Shown: positions 9,564 through 18,089 of the stretch, piece after piece | How the letters are laid out: every line of letters starts with the position of its first letter | How positions within the stretch are numbered: position 1 is the stretch's first letter | DNA from: SURF-21 sp964510515 | GTDB lineage: Bacteria > Actinomycetota > Geothermincolia > Geothermincolales > RBG-13-55-18 | Reading direction: 5' to 3' | DNA length: 64,000 nt | NCBI GenBank assembly: GCA_964510515.1 | Contig: CAZEAU010000005.1 | Location: 38,664-102,663, forward strand | Made by a program: the position numbers and the translations under genes | Notes under the pieces: model-generated | What the model was told of the DNA's origin: nothing | The model's database searches: none | Seen by the model: the letters and a program-made list of their open reading frames with translations, nothing else

Positions 9564-10529
9564 TCACACGCCCCCCTCCATTCCCTGCTCGAGGCGTTCC
9601 CTCACCTCTTGCACCACCCTTGCACCGGGCCTCAACAGGTCTTCCTCGCCCAGCTCGACGCGGAACAGGCCCGGGACGCGCTTGAACCAGGTCGACTGGC
9701 GCTTGGCGTAATGGCGGGAACGCCGCTTGATATCAATGATAGTGTCCTCGAGGGGTATGGCCCTGTCAAGGTGGTCGAGGACCTCCTTGTACCCCAGGGC
9801 CTGCGCGGCGGTGCGCGAAAGCCCCCCCGAATCGGCCAGGGTTTTGACCTCCTCCACCAGGCCCGCCGCGAACATGGCGTCGACGCGCCGGTCTATGGCG
9901 CGGTAGAGGGCTTCCCGAGGCGGGTTCAGCGCCACCCCGGCGTAGGGATAGAGGAGATCCCGCCTTCCGCGCTCGCGGCGCAGGGAGGAAAAGGGCCTGC
10001 CGGTGCGCTCGAACACCTCCAGGGCGCGCAGCACGCGCCGTGGGTTGGCGAAGTCGGGGCTCGAGGCGAACTCGGGGTCGACCCGCGCCAGGCGCGCGCG
10101 CAAACCCTGCGGGTCGCGCTGCTGCTCCGCGCGCAGGCTCCTGCTCAAGTCATCTTCGGCACCCCCCGGCGGGAAGCTCAGGTCGTAGACGATGGCCTCG
10201 AAGTAAAGTCCCGTGCCTCCCACCAGCAAGGCCCTCCCGCCCCGGGCAGCGATGTCCTCCAGCGCCGCGCGCGCTCTGGCCTGAAAGAGAGCAACGGAGA
10301 AATCCTCCCCCGCCTCCACCAGGTCGATGAGGTGATGGCGCACGGCCTTTCTCTCCGCGGGGGTGGGCTTCGCGGTGCCGATGTCCATGCCTCGGTAGAC
10401 CTGCATGGAATCGACGGAGACGATCTCCGCGGCGAGGCTGGGAGCTATCTGCAGGGCCAGGCGGCTCTTGCCGCTCGCCGTCGGGCCGAGGATGGCGGCC
10501 AGCCTGTTGCCGGGTGCTTGTTCAGCCAT
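9564..10529 (-). CDS. miaA: tRNA dimethylallyltransferase
   Basis: Transfers the dimethylallyl group to A37 of tRNAs that read U-starting codons. The P-loop GPTASGKS is at residues 15-22, followed by VSVDSMQVYRGMDIGTAKP, the tRNA/DMAPP-binding region. RQSTWFK near the C-terminus is conserved in the family. Length 321 residues is normal. miaB, the next enzyme acting on the same nucleotide, is encoded about 1.5 kb upstream on the same strand. The start is close behind the AMMECR1-like gene with no clear Shine-Dalgarno, so translational coupling is likely. Confidence 0.95.
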   Translation of the reverse strand: MAEQAPGNRLAAILGPTASGKSRLALQIAPSLAAEIVSVDSMQVYRGMDIGTAKPTPAERKAVRHHLIDLVEAGEDFSVALFQARARAALEDIAARGGRALLVGGTGLYFEAIVYDLSFPPGGAEDDLSRSLRAEQQRDPQGLRARLARVDPEFASSPDFANPRRVLRALEVFERTGRPFSSLRRERGRRDLLYPYAGVALNPPREALYRAIDRRVDAMFAAGLVEEVKTLADSGGLSRTAAQALGYKEVLDHLDRAIPLEDTIIDIKRRSRHYAKRQSTWFKRVPGLFRVELGEEDLLRPGARVVQEVRERLEQGMEGGV

Positions 10530-10535
10530 GACGCG

Positions 10536-11075
10536 TCAATGAAACCTGTCCACGGTGAAGCGGAACAACTGCACAGGCTCGTGGGGTTCAATTCCCGCCT
10601 TGCGGCGCGCTATCTCCAGCTGCTGCCCGGCCGTTTCCACGCCCTCCAGGTCGGGAAGGAGCAGGCCCACCCTGTCGCCGAGCTTGACGATCACTCCGTA
10701 GCGTTCCGGGTCCAGCTGGGAGGCCCCCTCCACCGCCTCCGGCTCGCTGAGGACGTCCACGCTTATCTCCAGCTGCGGCAGTTCGTCGGCGGTCACGGGC
10801 GGGAAGCGGGGGTCGCGGTGTGCCGCGCTCACCGCGTTGGCGGCGATCTCCTCCGCGAGGGTGGTCAGCGTGGGACGGAGAGTCCCCATGCAGCCGCGCA
10901 AGCGGCCCCGCTTCTTGATACACACGAAGGCCGCGGATCTGCGCGCAAGCTCGCCCTCCTGCACGCCGGCATCGCGCGGCGACGGCTCCCTTCCCTCTTT
11001 TACCCAGGCCTCTATCGCGGCGCGTGCGATCTTCGCCTGCGGGCTGCTGCCGTGACCGCCGTGGCTCGAACCCAT
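10536..11075 (-). CDS. amrA: AMMECR1-domain protein (AmmeMemoRadiSam system protein A type)
   Basis: About 180 residues with the AMMECR1 fold, recognisable from FVCIKKRGRLRGCMGTL, AHRDPRFPPVTADELP and LEISVDVLSEPE. AMMECR1-like proteins co-occur with Memo/LigB-like and radical SAM proteins in many bacteria and archaea; their joint biochemical role is unsettled. The LigB-like partner is encoded 23 nt upstream, but no radical SAM gene of this system lies in the window. The ATG at 11075 has GGAGGAG upstream; the longer frame to 11228 overlaps the upstream gene and was rejected. The function is inferred by family only. Confidence 0.85.
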   Translation of the reverse strand: MGSSHGGHGSSPQAKIARAAIEAWVKEGREPSPRDAGVQEGELARRSAAFVCIKKRGRLRGCMGTLRPTLTTLAEEIAANAVSAAHRDPRFPPVTADELPQLEISVDVLSEPEAVEGASQLDPERYGVIVKLGDRVGLLLPDLEGVETAGQQLEIARRKAGIEPHEPVQLFRFTVDRFH

Positions 11076-11098
11076 GGGCGCATCCTCCTCCCCGCAGG

Positions 11099-11926
11099 CT
11101 AATCCGTCTTGAGGTGCAGGGATACCAGGTAACCCACCCCGAAGGGGCCTTCGTAGGAGAGCAGCTCGTTGCTCAAGGAACCGTTCTCGAGGGCGCCCCA
11201 CATGGCATGGATGGAGCGGAACCCGCACTCCCCCGCCTCCTGCACCAGGTCCTCGGGGATGGAGTTGAGGGCCGCGAAGTTCCCGCTCGCCGCTATAGCC
11301 GCGATGCGAGCGTCAAAATCCCGCCCTCGCGGGCTGTATCCCGCGGAAGCTCCCTTGACCAGGCGGTGGGAGAGGTCTCCGCTGGCCACGAAAAGCGCCC
11401 TGCGCCCCAGTTCCGCGCATGCCGCCGCGACGGTGCGCCCGAGCTCGCGGTGGTCGCGGTAGGGAAGCGCGGATATGGAAAAGCAGACGACGCGGGTCTC
11501 GAAGACCCGGTCCAGGAAGAAGAGGGGCACCAGCAGCCCGTGGTCCAGTTCCTCCGCGGGTCCCCTCCATCCTCCCGCCTCTGGCTGCGCCGAAACCAGG
11601 GGCAGGCCTCGCGCATCCGCCTCGCGCAGCACGGCTTCGACCAGCTCGACATCGTTGCGCTTGGATATACGGATGCGGGGTTGTCCGAAGGGGGCGAAGC
11701 TGCCCGTGAGCTCATCTCCCCGCTTGACGGTGAAGGTGTCCCGGCGGGGGGGCGTGTGCGGGGAGATCATCACCGTGACCTCGATGCCCAGTCCGCCGAC
11801 GCGGCGGCTCAGCTCCTCCATGGCCGTATAGGTGGAGCGCACGGCCTCCCCCTCCCTCCCGCCAATGGCCGGTATGAGCAGCGGCGGGTGGGGGACGATG
11901 CAGCCTGCGATGACGCCTGGACCCAA
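11099..11926 (-). CDS. LigB/Memo-superfamily protein (class III extradiol dioxygenase-like)
   Basis: About 275 residues resembling class III extradiol dioxygenases. Candidate metal ligands are the histidines in IVPHPPLLIP, ISPHTPP and SGDLSHRL, plus DHGLLVPLFFL. In many bacteria this domain is fused to AMMECR1 in one protein; here the two are adjacent separate genes. The first ATG in frame (12064) would add a basic, unconserved stretch. A TTG at 11926, preceded by GGGAGGTGA with ideal spacing, fits the start of the conserved part. Whether it is a dioxygenase or a Memo-like protein with redox or other function cannot be told. Confidence 0.8.
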   Translation of the reverse strand: MGPGVIAGCIVPHPPLLIPAIGGREGEAVRSTYTAMEELSRRVGGLGIEVTVMISPHTPPRRDTFTVKRGDELTGSFAPFGQPRIRISKRNDVELVEAVLREADARGLPLVSAQPEAGGWRGPAEELDHGLLVPLFFLDRVFETRVVCFSISALPYRDHRELGRTVAAACAELGRRALFVASGDLSHRLVKGASAGYSPRGRDFDARIAAIAASGNFAALNSIPEDLVQEAGECGFRSIHAMWGALENGSLSNELLSYEGPFGVGYLVSLHLKTD

Positions 11927-12070
11927 ATCCTCACCTCCCTGCGACGGGCACGGAGCGCCGGGGCAAGGCAGGCCCCGACACTGCCAGTATATACCCCTTT
12001 GCCTCTGCCGTTCACGCCGTCTTGCGGGGGGGGCGAAGAAGCGGGTCGCGGCCAGGCCGCACACGGGCGC

Positions 12071-13402
12071 CTAGAACGCCTCCAGGAGGCGGGCCTGCAG
12101 GCTCCAGCTGCCGGCGGAGCTTATGCGTACGCGCGCGAACCTGCCGGTGAGGTCGGGTCCGTTGCGGGCGAAATGCACCTGCTTGTTGCCGCGCGTACGC
12201 GCGGCCCAACGACCGGGATCCTTGCGGCTGGGTCCGTTCACCAGGACCAGGTGCTCCCTGCCCAGCTCGCGCTCCAGGCTGCGCGCGGTGAAGCGGCGCG
12301 TTGTCTCGGCCAGGCGCTGCAGGCGCTCCACCTTCATGGCGGCGGGGACGTCGTCGGCCAGGCGTGACGCCGGAGTGCCGCGGCGAGGATTGTAGAGGAA
12401 GGTGAAAGCGGCATCGAAGCCGCAGAGCTCGACCATCTCCAGGGTGTCCTGGAAATCCTCCTCCCCCTCCCCCGGAAAGCCCACCATGAGGTCCGTGGTC
12501 AGGGAGACGCCGGGGAGCGCACGGCGTAGCTGCAGCACCTTCTCCAGGTATTCCTCTCTTCCGTAGCCTCGCCCCATGGCGCGCAGGACGCGGTCCGAGC
12601 CCGCCTGCATGGGGAGGTGGACGTGCTCGCACACGTTGGCGGTGGCGGCAAGGGCGGCGATGACATCGGAGTCGAAATCGCGGGGGTGGGAGCTGGTAAA
12701 CCTGATCCAGGGCTGCGGAAACCTCTCCCCCAGGAGACGCAAAAGGTCGGGGAAGCGGCTCCTTCCCTCCTCCCTGCGGCGGTAGGAATTGACGTTCTGG
12801 CCCAGCAGGTTGATCTCCTTCACGCCCTCCGCCGCCAGTTCCTCCACCTCCCGGGCCACCTCCTCCATGCCGCGGCTGCACTCGGGCCCCCTGACCATGG
12901 GGACGATGCAGTAGGCGCAGTGGTTGTCACAGCCGCTGGTGATGGTGACCCAGGCCCTGAAGTCCTCCCGGCGCCGGCTCGGAACCCCGGCGAAGCGCAC
13001 CCCGGTCATGGCCGTGGCGCAGACGCCCCCGCCCGCCGCGGCGAGGAGGGAGTCTATCTCCGTGTACTGGTGGGTGCCGAAGACGACGTCGACATAGGGA
13101 GCGCGCCGCATCAGCTCCATCCCCTCTTTCTGGGCCAGGCACCCGCCCACGGCGATGGTCATGGGCCTGGCCTGCTTCATGGGCTTGAGGGCGGAGAGGC
13201 GCCCGTAGAGCCTCCTTTCCGCGCTTTCCCGCACGCAGCATGTGAGCAGGAGCACCGCTTCCGCTTCCTCCACGTCGGCCTCCCTCCACCCCGCCGCCTC
13301 CAGCACGCCGCGGATGCGCTCGGCGTCGTGCAGGTTCATCTGGCAGCCGAAGACCAGCAGGGCATACTTGCGACCGGCCATGTGCGCGCGCCCCCGCCTC
13401 AT
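12071..13402 (-). CDS. miaB: tRNA-2-methylthio-N6-dimethylallyladenosine synthase
   Basis: Radical SAM methylthiotransferase acting on i6A37 of tRNA after MiaA. N-terminal UPF0004 domain with cluster cysteines in FGCQMN, TCCVRE and VGGCLAQ; radical SAM motif C-x3-C-x2-C in SGCDNHCAYCIVP; C-terminal TRAM domain. 443 residues is the family size. The stop of the upstream sugar isomerase-like gene overlaps this start as ATGA, suggesting coupling; an internal ATG at 13381 is a possible alternative start that removes only seven residues. Confidence 0.93.
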   Translation of the reverse strand: MRRGRAHMAGRKYALLVFGCQMNLHDAERIRGVLEAAGWREADVEEAEAVLLLTCCVRESAERRLYGRLSALKPMKQARPMTIAVGGCLAQKEGMELMRRAPYVDVVFGTHQYTEIDSLLAAAGGGVCATAMTGVRFAGVPSRRREDFRAWVTITSGCDNHCAYCIVPMVRGPECSRGMEEVAREVEELAAEGVKEINLLGQNVNSYRRREEGRSRFPDLLRLLGERFPQPWIRFTSSHPRDFDSDVIAALAATANVCEHVHLPMQAGSDRVLRAMGRGYGREEYLEKVLQLRRALPGVSLTTDLMVGFPGEGEEDFQDTLEMVELCGFDAAFTFLYNPRRGTPASRLADDVPAAMKVERLQRLAETTRRFTARSLERELGREHLVLVNGPSRKDPGRWAARTRGNKQVHFARNGPDLTGRFARVRISSAGSWSLQARLLEAF

Positions 13403-14175
13403 GGGAAGTTGGCGATGCAGAACTCGAGGCTGCGGCGCAGGTTATGGACGATGCGCTTCTCCCCCAGCCGCGCCTCCAGCGGGCCCGGACCCAGCTCCAG
13501 CACTATCTTGCCGGAAAAACCGTCACGGCTCAGGGTGCGCAGGAAACGGTCCAGGGGCAGGCAGCCCTCAAAGGGCAGCGCGTGGTCGTCGAAGCCCTTG
13601 AGGTAGTTGTTAGAGAGGTGTATGTGCCGCACGCGTTCCCCCAGCGTTTCCCAGGCGGTGAAGATATCGATGCCGGCGATGGCGTAGTGGCTGGTATCGA
13701 AGACCAGGTTGTCGAAATGCATCATCTCCTGCAGGCTGTTGAAGAGGCTGAGGTTGAGCGGGCGATGCACCTTGACCAGCATGGCGTTCTCCATGGCCAC
13801 CGTGACCCCGCTTTCGCGGGAGTACTGGTTGAAGCGGCGGCGCGCCCAGCGCGCGTAATCCCATTGCCAGAAATAGGGAAGGTGCGCCACCACCAGCTCG
13901 GCCCCCAGGGCGCGCGCCAGGGCCACCGAGGTCTCGATCTTCTCCACCGGCCCGCCCCACACTTTTCTCGCCGCCAGCAGGAAGGGGGCGTGGATGCTTG
14001 CCACCGTGATCCCGAATTCACGCATCAGATCCTGCACCGTGGCCTCGGAGCGGGTATCTTCACGCTTGGTCACCATGAGCTCGACACCTCGGAAACCTGC
14101 CGCGCGCGCCAGGCGGAAGACCTCGCGCAGGTCGAAGTTGAAGAGTGAGGCGGTGGAGAGGATGAACTCAGCTAT
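13399..14175 (-). CDS. Sugar phosphate isomerase/epimerase-like TIM-barrel protein with non-canonical start
   Basis: Xylose isomerase-like (AP endonuclease 2 superfamily) TIM-barrel protein. Likely metal ligands are seen in VAMENAML, VFDTSHYAIAG, HIHLSN and IVLELG. The first usable ATG is at 14076, but the same frame continues upstream with family-like sequence (FILSTASLF, then REVFRLARAAGFRGVEL), which forms the first beta-alpha unit. No ATG, GTG or TTG exists there; the frame reaches an ATA at 14175 inside an ATAG overlap with the upstream stop codon, downstream of a GGGAGG element. I therefore place the start there. Substrate unknown. Stop overlaps miaB. Confidence 0.7.
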   Translation of the reverse strand: MAEFILSTASLFNFDLREVFRLARAAGFRGVELMVTKREDTRSEATVQDLMREFGITVASIHAPFLLAARKVWGGPVEKIETSVALARALGAELVVAHLPYFWQWDYARWARRRFNQYSRESGVTVAMENAMLVKVHRPLNLSLFNSLQEMMHFDNLVFDTSHYAIAGIDIFTAWETLGERVRHIHLSNNYLKGFDDHALPFEGCLPLDRFLRTLSRDGFSGKIVLELGPGPLEARLGEKRIVHNLRRSLEFCIANFP

Positions 14176-14579
14176 CTCTCTCTCCCTCCCCGCCTTTTCC
14201 CGGGCCGGGCCCTCCCCCTGCTCGCCAGGCCCCGGAAAAGGAAGGTGGAGGTGGCGAATGCGGCCACTACGCCCCCCAGGCGCGCCACGGGGGAGCGCAG
14301 GGCTGCGTCGACCGTGCGCAGGCTCGACTCCGCGAGCTGCAGCATATCGCCGGCTTGCGCGGTCATCCGCGTCACCGTCTCCACCTCTCCGTTCACATCC
14401 TCGACGGTGCGGTTGAGGCTGGAGAGGAGCGCGTTCAACTGGGGGCGGGCATCGTCCAGGGTGCGGTTGAGGTGGTCGAGGCCGCGGCTGACCTTGAACA
14501 CGAGGCGGATGAGGAAGAAGGCCACTACAGGAAGGGTGAAGGTGGCGACGAGGAGAAAGAATATCCTGACCGCGTTCAT
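14172..14579 (-). CDS. DUF948-like membrane-anchored coiled-coil protein
   Basis: Small protein of 135 residues: one N-terminal transmembrane segment (about 5-27), then a helical, probably coiled-coil stretch (LDHLNRTLDDARPQL onward), a second weakly hydrophobic region near 110-125 and a basic Arg-rich tail. The layout resembles DUF948/YtxG-like proteins of unknown function in Gram-positive bacteria. The ATG at 14579 has GGAGG upstream. It sits between spoVS and the TIM-barrel gene, whose probable start overlaps its stop codon. Confidence 0.65.
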   Translation of the reverse strand: MNAVRIFFLLVATFTLPVVAFFLIRLVFKVSRGLDHLNRTLDDARPQLNALLSSLNRTVEDVNGEVETVTRMTAQAGDMLQLAESSLRTVDAALRSPVARLGGVVAAFATSTFLFRGLASRGRARPGKRRGGRER

Positions 14580-14640
14580 GGTGCCTCCTTCATCCCGCGC
14601 CCGCTCCTGCCGTGCGGCGTCGGCAATTCGGCGGCGGGAC

Positions 14641-14901
14641 CTAGCGTGATTCGACGGAGAGCTTGATCGCCGTCCTCTCCTCGCCATCGATCATTATATC
14701 CGTGAAGGCCGGGATGCAGACCAGGTCGATCCCGCTCGGCGCCACGAATCCCCTGGCGATGGCGATGGCCTTGACCGCCTGATTGAGGGCCCCGGCGCCT
14801 ATGACCTGTATCTCGGCGCTTCCCGTCTCCCTCAACACTCCCGCCAGTGCCCCCGCGACGGAATTCGGGTTGGACTTCGATGATACCTTGAGAACTTCCA
14901 T
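14641..14901 (-). CDS. spoVS: Stage V sporulation protein S (SpoVS), Alba-like
   Basis: 86 residues matching SpoVS almost end to end (MEVLKVSSKSNPNSVAGALA, then IGAGALNQAVKAIAIARG). In Bacillus SpoVS affects septation and coat assembly and has an Alba-like nucleic-acid-binding fold; homologues are common in non-sporulating bacteria such as Thermus. It is the first gene of the minus-strand run leading to miaB. Its presence alone does not show that this organism sporulates. Confidence 0.93.
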   Translation of the reverse strand: MEVLKVSSKSNPNSVAGALAGVLRETGSAEIQVIGAGALNQAVKAIAIARGFVAPSGIDLVCIPAFTDIMIDGEERTAIKLSVESR

Positions 14902-15012
14902 CCTTCAGCGCTCCTCCCCTGACCATATCTCTGCGACGACGCCACGCATCCCTGGGCAGGTTCTTATGATATATGATTCCTCGCCGTTATTAAAGCAAGC
15001 CCTCCGCCGAGG

Positions 15013-16155
15013 TCAGGCTTCCTCCGCCTCGTGCAGGCCCAGCGATATTATGAGCCGGTCCTTGCGCCTCTTCACCACCGCCTCCCCGGCCTGCAGGTAA
15101 TACCTGGCGCCGATCTCCGCGAAGGCCTCCCTCAGCCTGGCGCCGATGGCCTCGGTGTCCTCCTGGCTGAGGCGCCGGGCAAGATGCTCGCTCCACGGCT
15201 GCGCGGGGCCTCGCTGCAGGCGCGACCTCTTCGGCGCCGCTTGCCCGAGGGCATCTCCAAGAAGGGCGTTGACGCTGCGCAGTGGGCCTATCTCCGCCTC
15301 CAGGATGCGGAAGGCGTTGCGCTCGGATATGGCGAGCCCCAGTTCCGCGGCGCTGTGGGCGTGCAGGAGGCGTCCCTCCTTCTTATCGCAGAGGTTGAAC
15401 CACAGGGGCTCCGCACCCGTATGCGTGCCGCCTGCCCAGGCCCGCTTCAGGCGCAGCGAGTGGCGGTAGAGGGTGGCCAGGACCTCGGCGTTGGAACCGA
15501 AATAGATGCGCGGTCCGCGAGAGCCGAGGGCGAACTCCGCGAGCACGCGCGGCACGTTGTGGGGCCCGGTGGCGATGACCGTCACGCCCCCCTCGTCCGT
15601 CTCCAGGCGGGGAAACGACGACTGGTCTTTTTTCTCCGCCAGCTTCGCGGTATCCATGCGCACCTGTATGATGGTGCCGCGCTCCTCCCGTGAGCGCACC
15701 ATGCGGATGTCGTCCGCCACCTGCCGGATGGAGTAGAGGGCCATCCCCCTGCCGTGGACGCCGAGGTGGTCACGCACCACCTCCCCCACCTTGGAGGTCA
15801 CCCTGGCCTCGAAGATGCGGCGGTACATGCTCTCGGGCACGCCCCGGCCGTCGTCCATGACGGTCAGGTTGCGCCAGCGCCCCTTCTCCTTCTGGAAGGC
15901 GACGTAGACGTGGCCTGCGCCGGCGTCACGGGCGTTGCGCACCAGCTCCCTCACCACGTCCTCGACGCAACGGATGTCCTGCAGGGCCTGCCGCCGCTCC
16001 GCCTCGGTGATCTGCAGGCGCACATAACCGTGGCCGAGATCCTCCTCCACGGTGAAAGCGTCACGGTCCGCAAAACGTCGCACGAAAGCCAGGAGGTCGT
16101 CTCCTCCCTTTTGCGCTTCCCTCTCCGGCCTGGGGCTCCCCGTCCTTTCCTTCAC
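15013..16155 (-). CDS. GHKL-type ATPase (HATPase_c), unassigned
   Basis: 380-residue protein with a complete Bergerat ATP fold: N-box ELVRNARDAGA (about 70-80), G1 DDGRGVP (101-107) and G2 GVHGRGMALYS (132-142). No histidine-kinase dimerisation domain, receiver or membrane segment is visible, and the C-terminal 200 residues are not recognised. This layout is closer to the type II topoisomerase/MutL/Hsp90 branch than to sensor kinases. The start is GTG with GGGGGAG about 6 nt upstream. It lies between rny and spoVS on the same strand. Function unknown; DNA- or nucleoid-related roles are possible. Confidence 0.75.
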   Translation of the reverse strand: MKERTGSPRPEREAQKGGDDLLAFVRRFADRDAFTVEEDLGHGYVRLQITEAERRQALQDIRCVEDVVRELVRNARDAGAGHVYVAFQKEKGRWRNLTVMDDGRGVPESMYRRIFEARVTSKVGEVVRDHLGVHGRGMALYSIRQVADDIRMVRSREERGTIIQVRMDTAKLAEKKDQSSFPRLETDEGGVTVIATGPHNVPRVLAEFALGSRGPRIYFGSNAEVLATLYRHSLRLKRAWAGGTHTGAEPLWFNLCDKKEGRLLHAHSAAELGLAISERNAFRILEAEIGPLRSVNALLGDALGQAAPKRSRLQRGPAQPWSEHLARRLSQEDTEAIGARLREAFAEIGARYYLQAGEAVVKRRKDRLIISLGLHEAEEA

Positions 16156-16304
16156 CTGCCGCTCCCCCCATCCCCGCCCAGCAAGCCGGGCCTTACCGGG
16201 CCTGTGCCGCCGGGGGCGGCGCCGCGTCCTCGCATGTCCGCCCTCCTAAATATACCCCTTCGGCCGCGTTGCCGCAGGAAGGCTCGCCGTGTGCAATTGA
16301 CATA

Positions 16305-16333
16305 CAAAAGGCGGGCCCAGGGGGCCCGCCTTA
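16305..16333 (-). terminator. Rho-independent terminator downstream of rny
   Basis: Perfect 10-bp stem AAGGCGGGCC / GGCCCGCCTT with a 5-nt loop, followed on the minus strand by TTTTGTATG. It begins about 15 nt after the rny stop codon. Confidence 0.85.
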
Positions 16334-16346
16334 TCCGCCTCGCGCT

Positions 16347-17885
16347 CTATTTAGCGTAATCCACCACGCGCTTCTCCCTCACCACGGTTATCTTGATCTG
16401 TCCCGGGTATTCGAGCTCGCCCTCGATCTGCCTCGCGATCTCCCTGGAGAGGGTGACGCAGCCGAGATCGTCGACGACGTCCGATTTGACCATGACCCTT
16501 ATCTCGCGTCCCGCCTGAAGGGCGTAGGAGCCGTCGACCCCCTCGTAGGAATCGGCGATGGTCTCCAATTTTTCCAGCCGCTTGATATAGCTCTCCAGGG
16601 TCTCTCGGCGCGCTCCCGGCCTGGCCGCGCTGATGGCGTCCGCGGCCTGCACCAGCACCGCCTCGACGGTCACCGCCTCGGTCTCTTCGTGATGGGCGGC
16701 GATGGCATTTACCACCGCCTCCCCCTCCTTGAGGCGCTTGGCCAGTTCCGCCCCGATCACCGCATGCGAGCCCTCGACCTCGTGGTCTATGGCTTTGCCG
16801 ATATCGTGCAGCAGTCCGGCCCGTTTGGCCGTCTTGATGTCCGTGCCGAGTTCCGCCGCCATGAGGCCCGCCAGGTGGGCGACCTCGATGGAATGCTTGA
16901 GCACGTTCTGCCCATAGCTGGTGCGGTATTTAAGGCGCCCCAGCACCCTCATGAGCTCGTGGTTGATGCCGTGAAGCCCCGTGTCGAAGACAGCCTGCTC
17001 CCCCACCTCCTTGATCTCGGCATCGACCTCGGCCTTGGACTTCTCGTACATCTCCTCGATGCGCGCGGGCTGGATGCGCCCGTCGGTGATCAAGCGTTCC
17101 AGCGTCAGCCTGGCCACCTCGCGCCTCACCGGGTCGAAGCTGGAGAGGATAACCGCTTCCGGGGTGTCGTCGATGATGAGGTTGATGCCGGTCAGGGTCT
17201 CGAAAGTCCTGATGTTGCGCCCCTCCCTGCCGATGATCCTCCCCTTCATCTCGTCGCTGGGCAGGGGCACCACCGATACCGTGGTCTCCGCCACGTGGTC
17301 CGACGCGCATCTCTGGATGGCGTTGGCCACGATGTACTTGGCCTTTTTATCGGCCTCCTCGCGCATGCGGGTCTCGATCTTCTTGATCACCTTGGCGGCC
17401 TCACGCTTCGTCTCCTCCTCCACCTGGCGCAGCAGGATCTGCTTGGCCTCTTCCTTGCTCAGGCCGGCCATGGCCTCCAGCCGCTTCTTCTCCTCCGCCA
17501 CCAGGTTCTGGACCTCAGCATGCAGCGCCTGCGCCTCGCTCTCCTTGCCGGAGAGCGTCTTTTCTCTCTTCTCGAGGTTCTCGGAGCGGTTGTCCAGTTG
17601 CTCCTCCCTCTGCAGCAGCCTGCGTTCGAATCTCTGCAGCTCGTTGCGACGGTTCTTGACGTCGCGCTCGGCCTCCGTGCGCATGGAGAAGATCTCATCC
17701 TTAGCCTCTAGTATAGCTTCATGCTTCTTGCCTTCGGATGTTTTCTCCGCGTCCTGGAGTATGCGCTTCGCTTCCTCCTCGGCCGAGGAGATCTTGGCCT
17801 CCGCCATGTACTTTCTAGCCAGAATGCCCGCTATCAGGCCTATGGCCAGGGCCGCTATCGCCGTGATTATGGTCGTTAACATCAT
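16347..17885 (-). CDS. rny: Ribonuclease Y
   Basis: Membrane-anchored endoribonuclease that starts mRNA decay in many Gram-positives. Layout: N-terminal transmembrane helix (4-24), long coiled coil (about 30-200), KH domain with GRIIGREGRNI near residue 220, and an HD domain with LLHDIGKAID followed by AHHEE. 512 residues is typical. Two adjacent ATG codons begin the gene; GGGAGG is 2 or 5 nt away, so the second ATG (17882) is equally possible. It is followed by a strong terminator. Confidence 0.96.
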   Translation of the reverse strand: MMLTTIITAIAALAIGLIAGILARKYMAEAKISSAEEEAKRILQDAEKTSEGKKHEAILEAKDEIFSMRTEAERDVKNRRNELQRFERRLLQREEQLDNRSENLEKREKTLSGKESEAQALHAEVQNLVAEEKKRLEAMAGLSKEEAKQILLRQVEEETKREAAKVIKKIETRMREEADKKAKYIVANAIQRCASDHVAETTVSVVPLPSDEMKGRIIGREGRNIRTFETLTGINLIIDDTPEAVILSSFDPVRREVARLTLERLITDGRIQPARIEEMYEKSKAEVDAEIKEVGEQAVFDTGLHGINHELMRVLGRLKYRTSYGQNVLKHSIEVAHLAGLMAAELGTDIKTAKRAGLLHDIGKAIDHEVEGSHAVIGAELAKRLKEGEAVVNAIAAHHEETEAVTVEAVLVQAADAISAARPGARRETLESYIKRLEKLETIADSYEGVDGSYALQAGREIRVMVKSDVVDDLGCVTLSREIARQIEGELEYPGQIKITVVREKRVVDYAK

Positions 17886-17932
17886 GTCCTCCCTTCATAT
17901 ATATAAACCCGAGGTCGAGATCTTGGTTTACC

Positions 17933-17962
17933 AATAAAAAACGCCGAGTCCATTCTCGGCGT
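17933..17962 (-). terminator. Rho-independent terminator of the recA-recX transcript
   Basis: 8-bp stem ACGCCGAG / CTCGGCGT with 6-nt loop; on the minus strand it is followed by TTTTTTATTGG. It lies about 130 nt after recX and before rny. Confidence 0.85.
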
Positions 17963-18089
17963 GAGGTTCAGATCGATTATTCAGGTGTTCCGAAGGGCCG
18001 TCTCCGTGTCCGCAACCGCCTCATACGGCATATCCAGAAAGCGAGTAATCACTTGAACATCAACCCATGACCTCAAGCCTGCTTCAATT

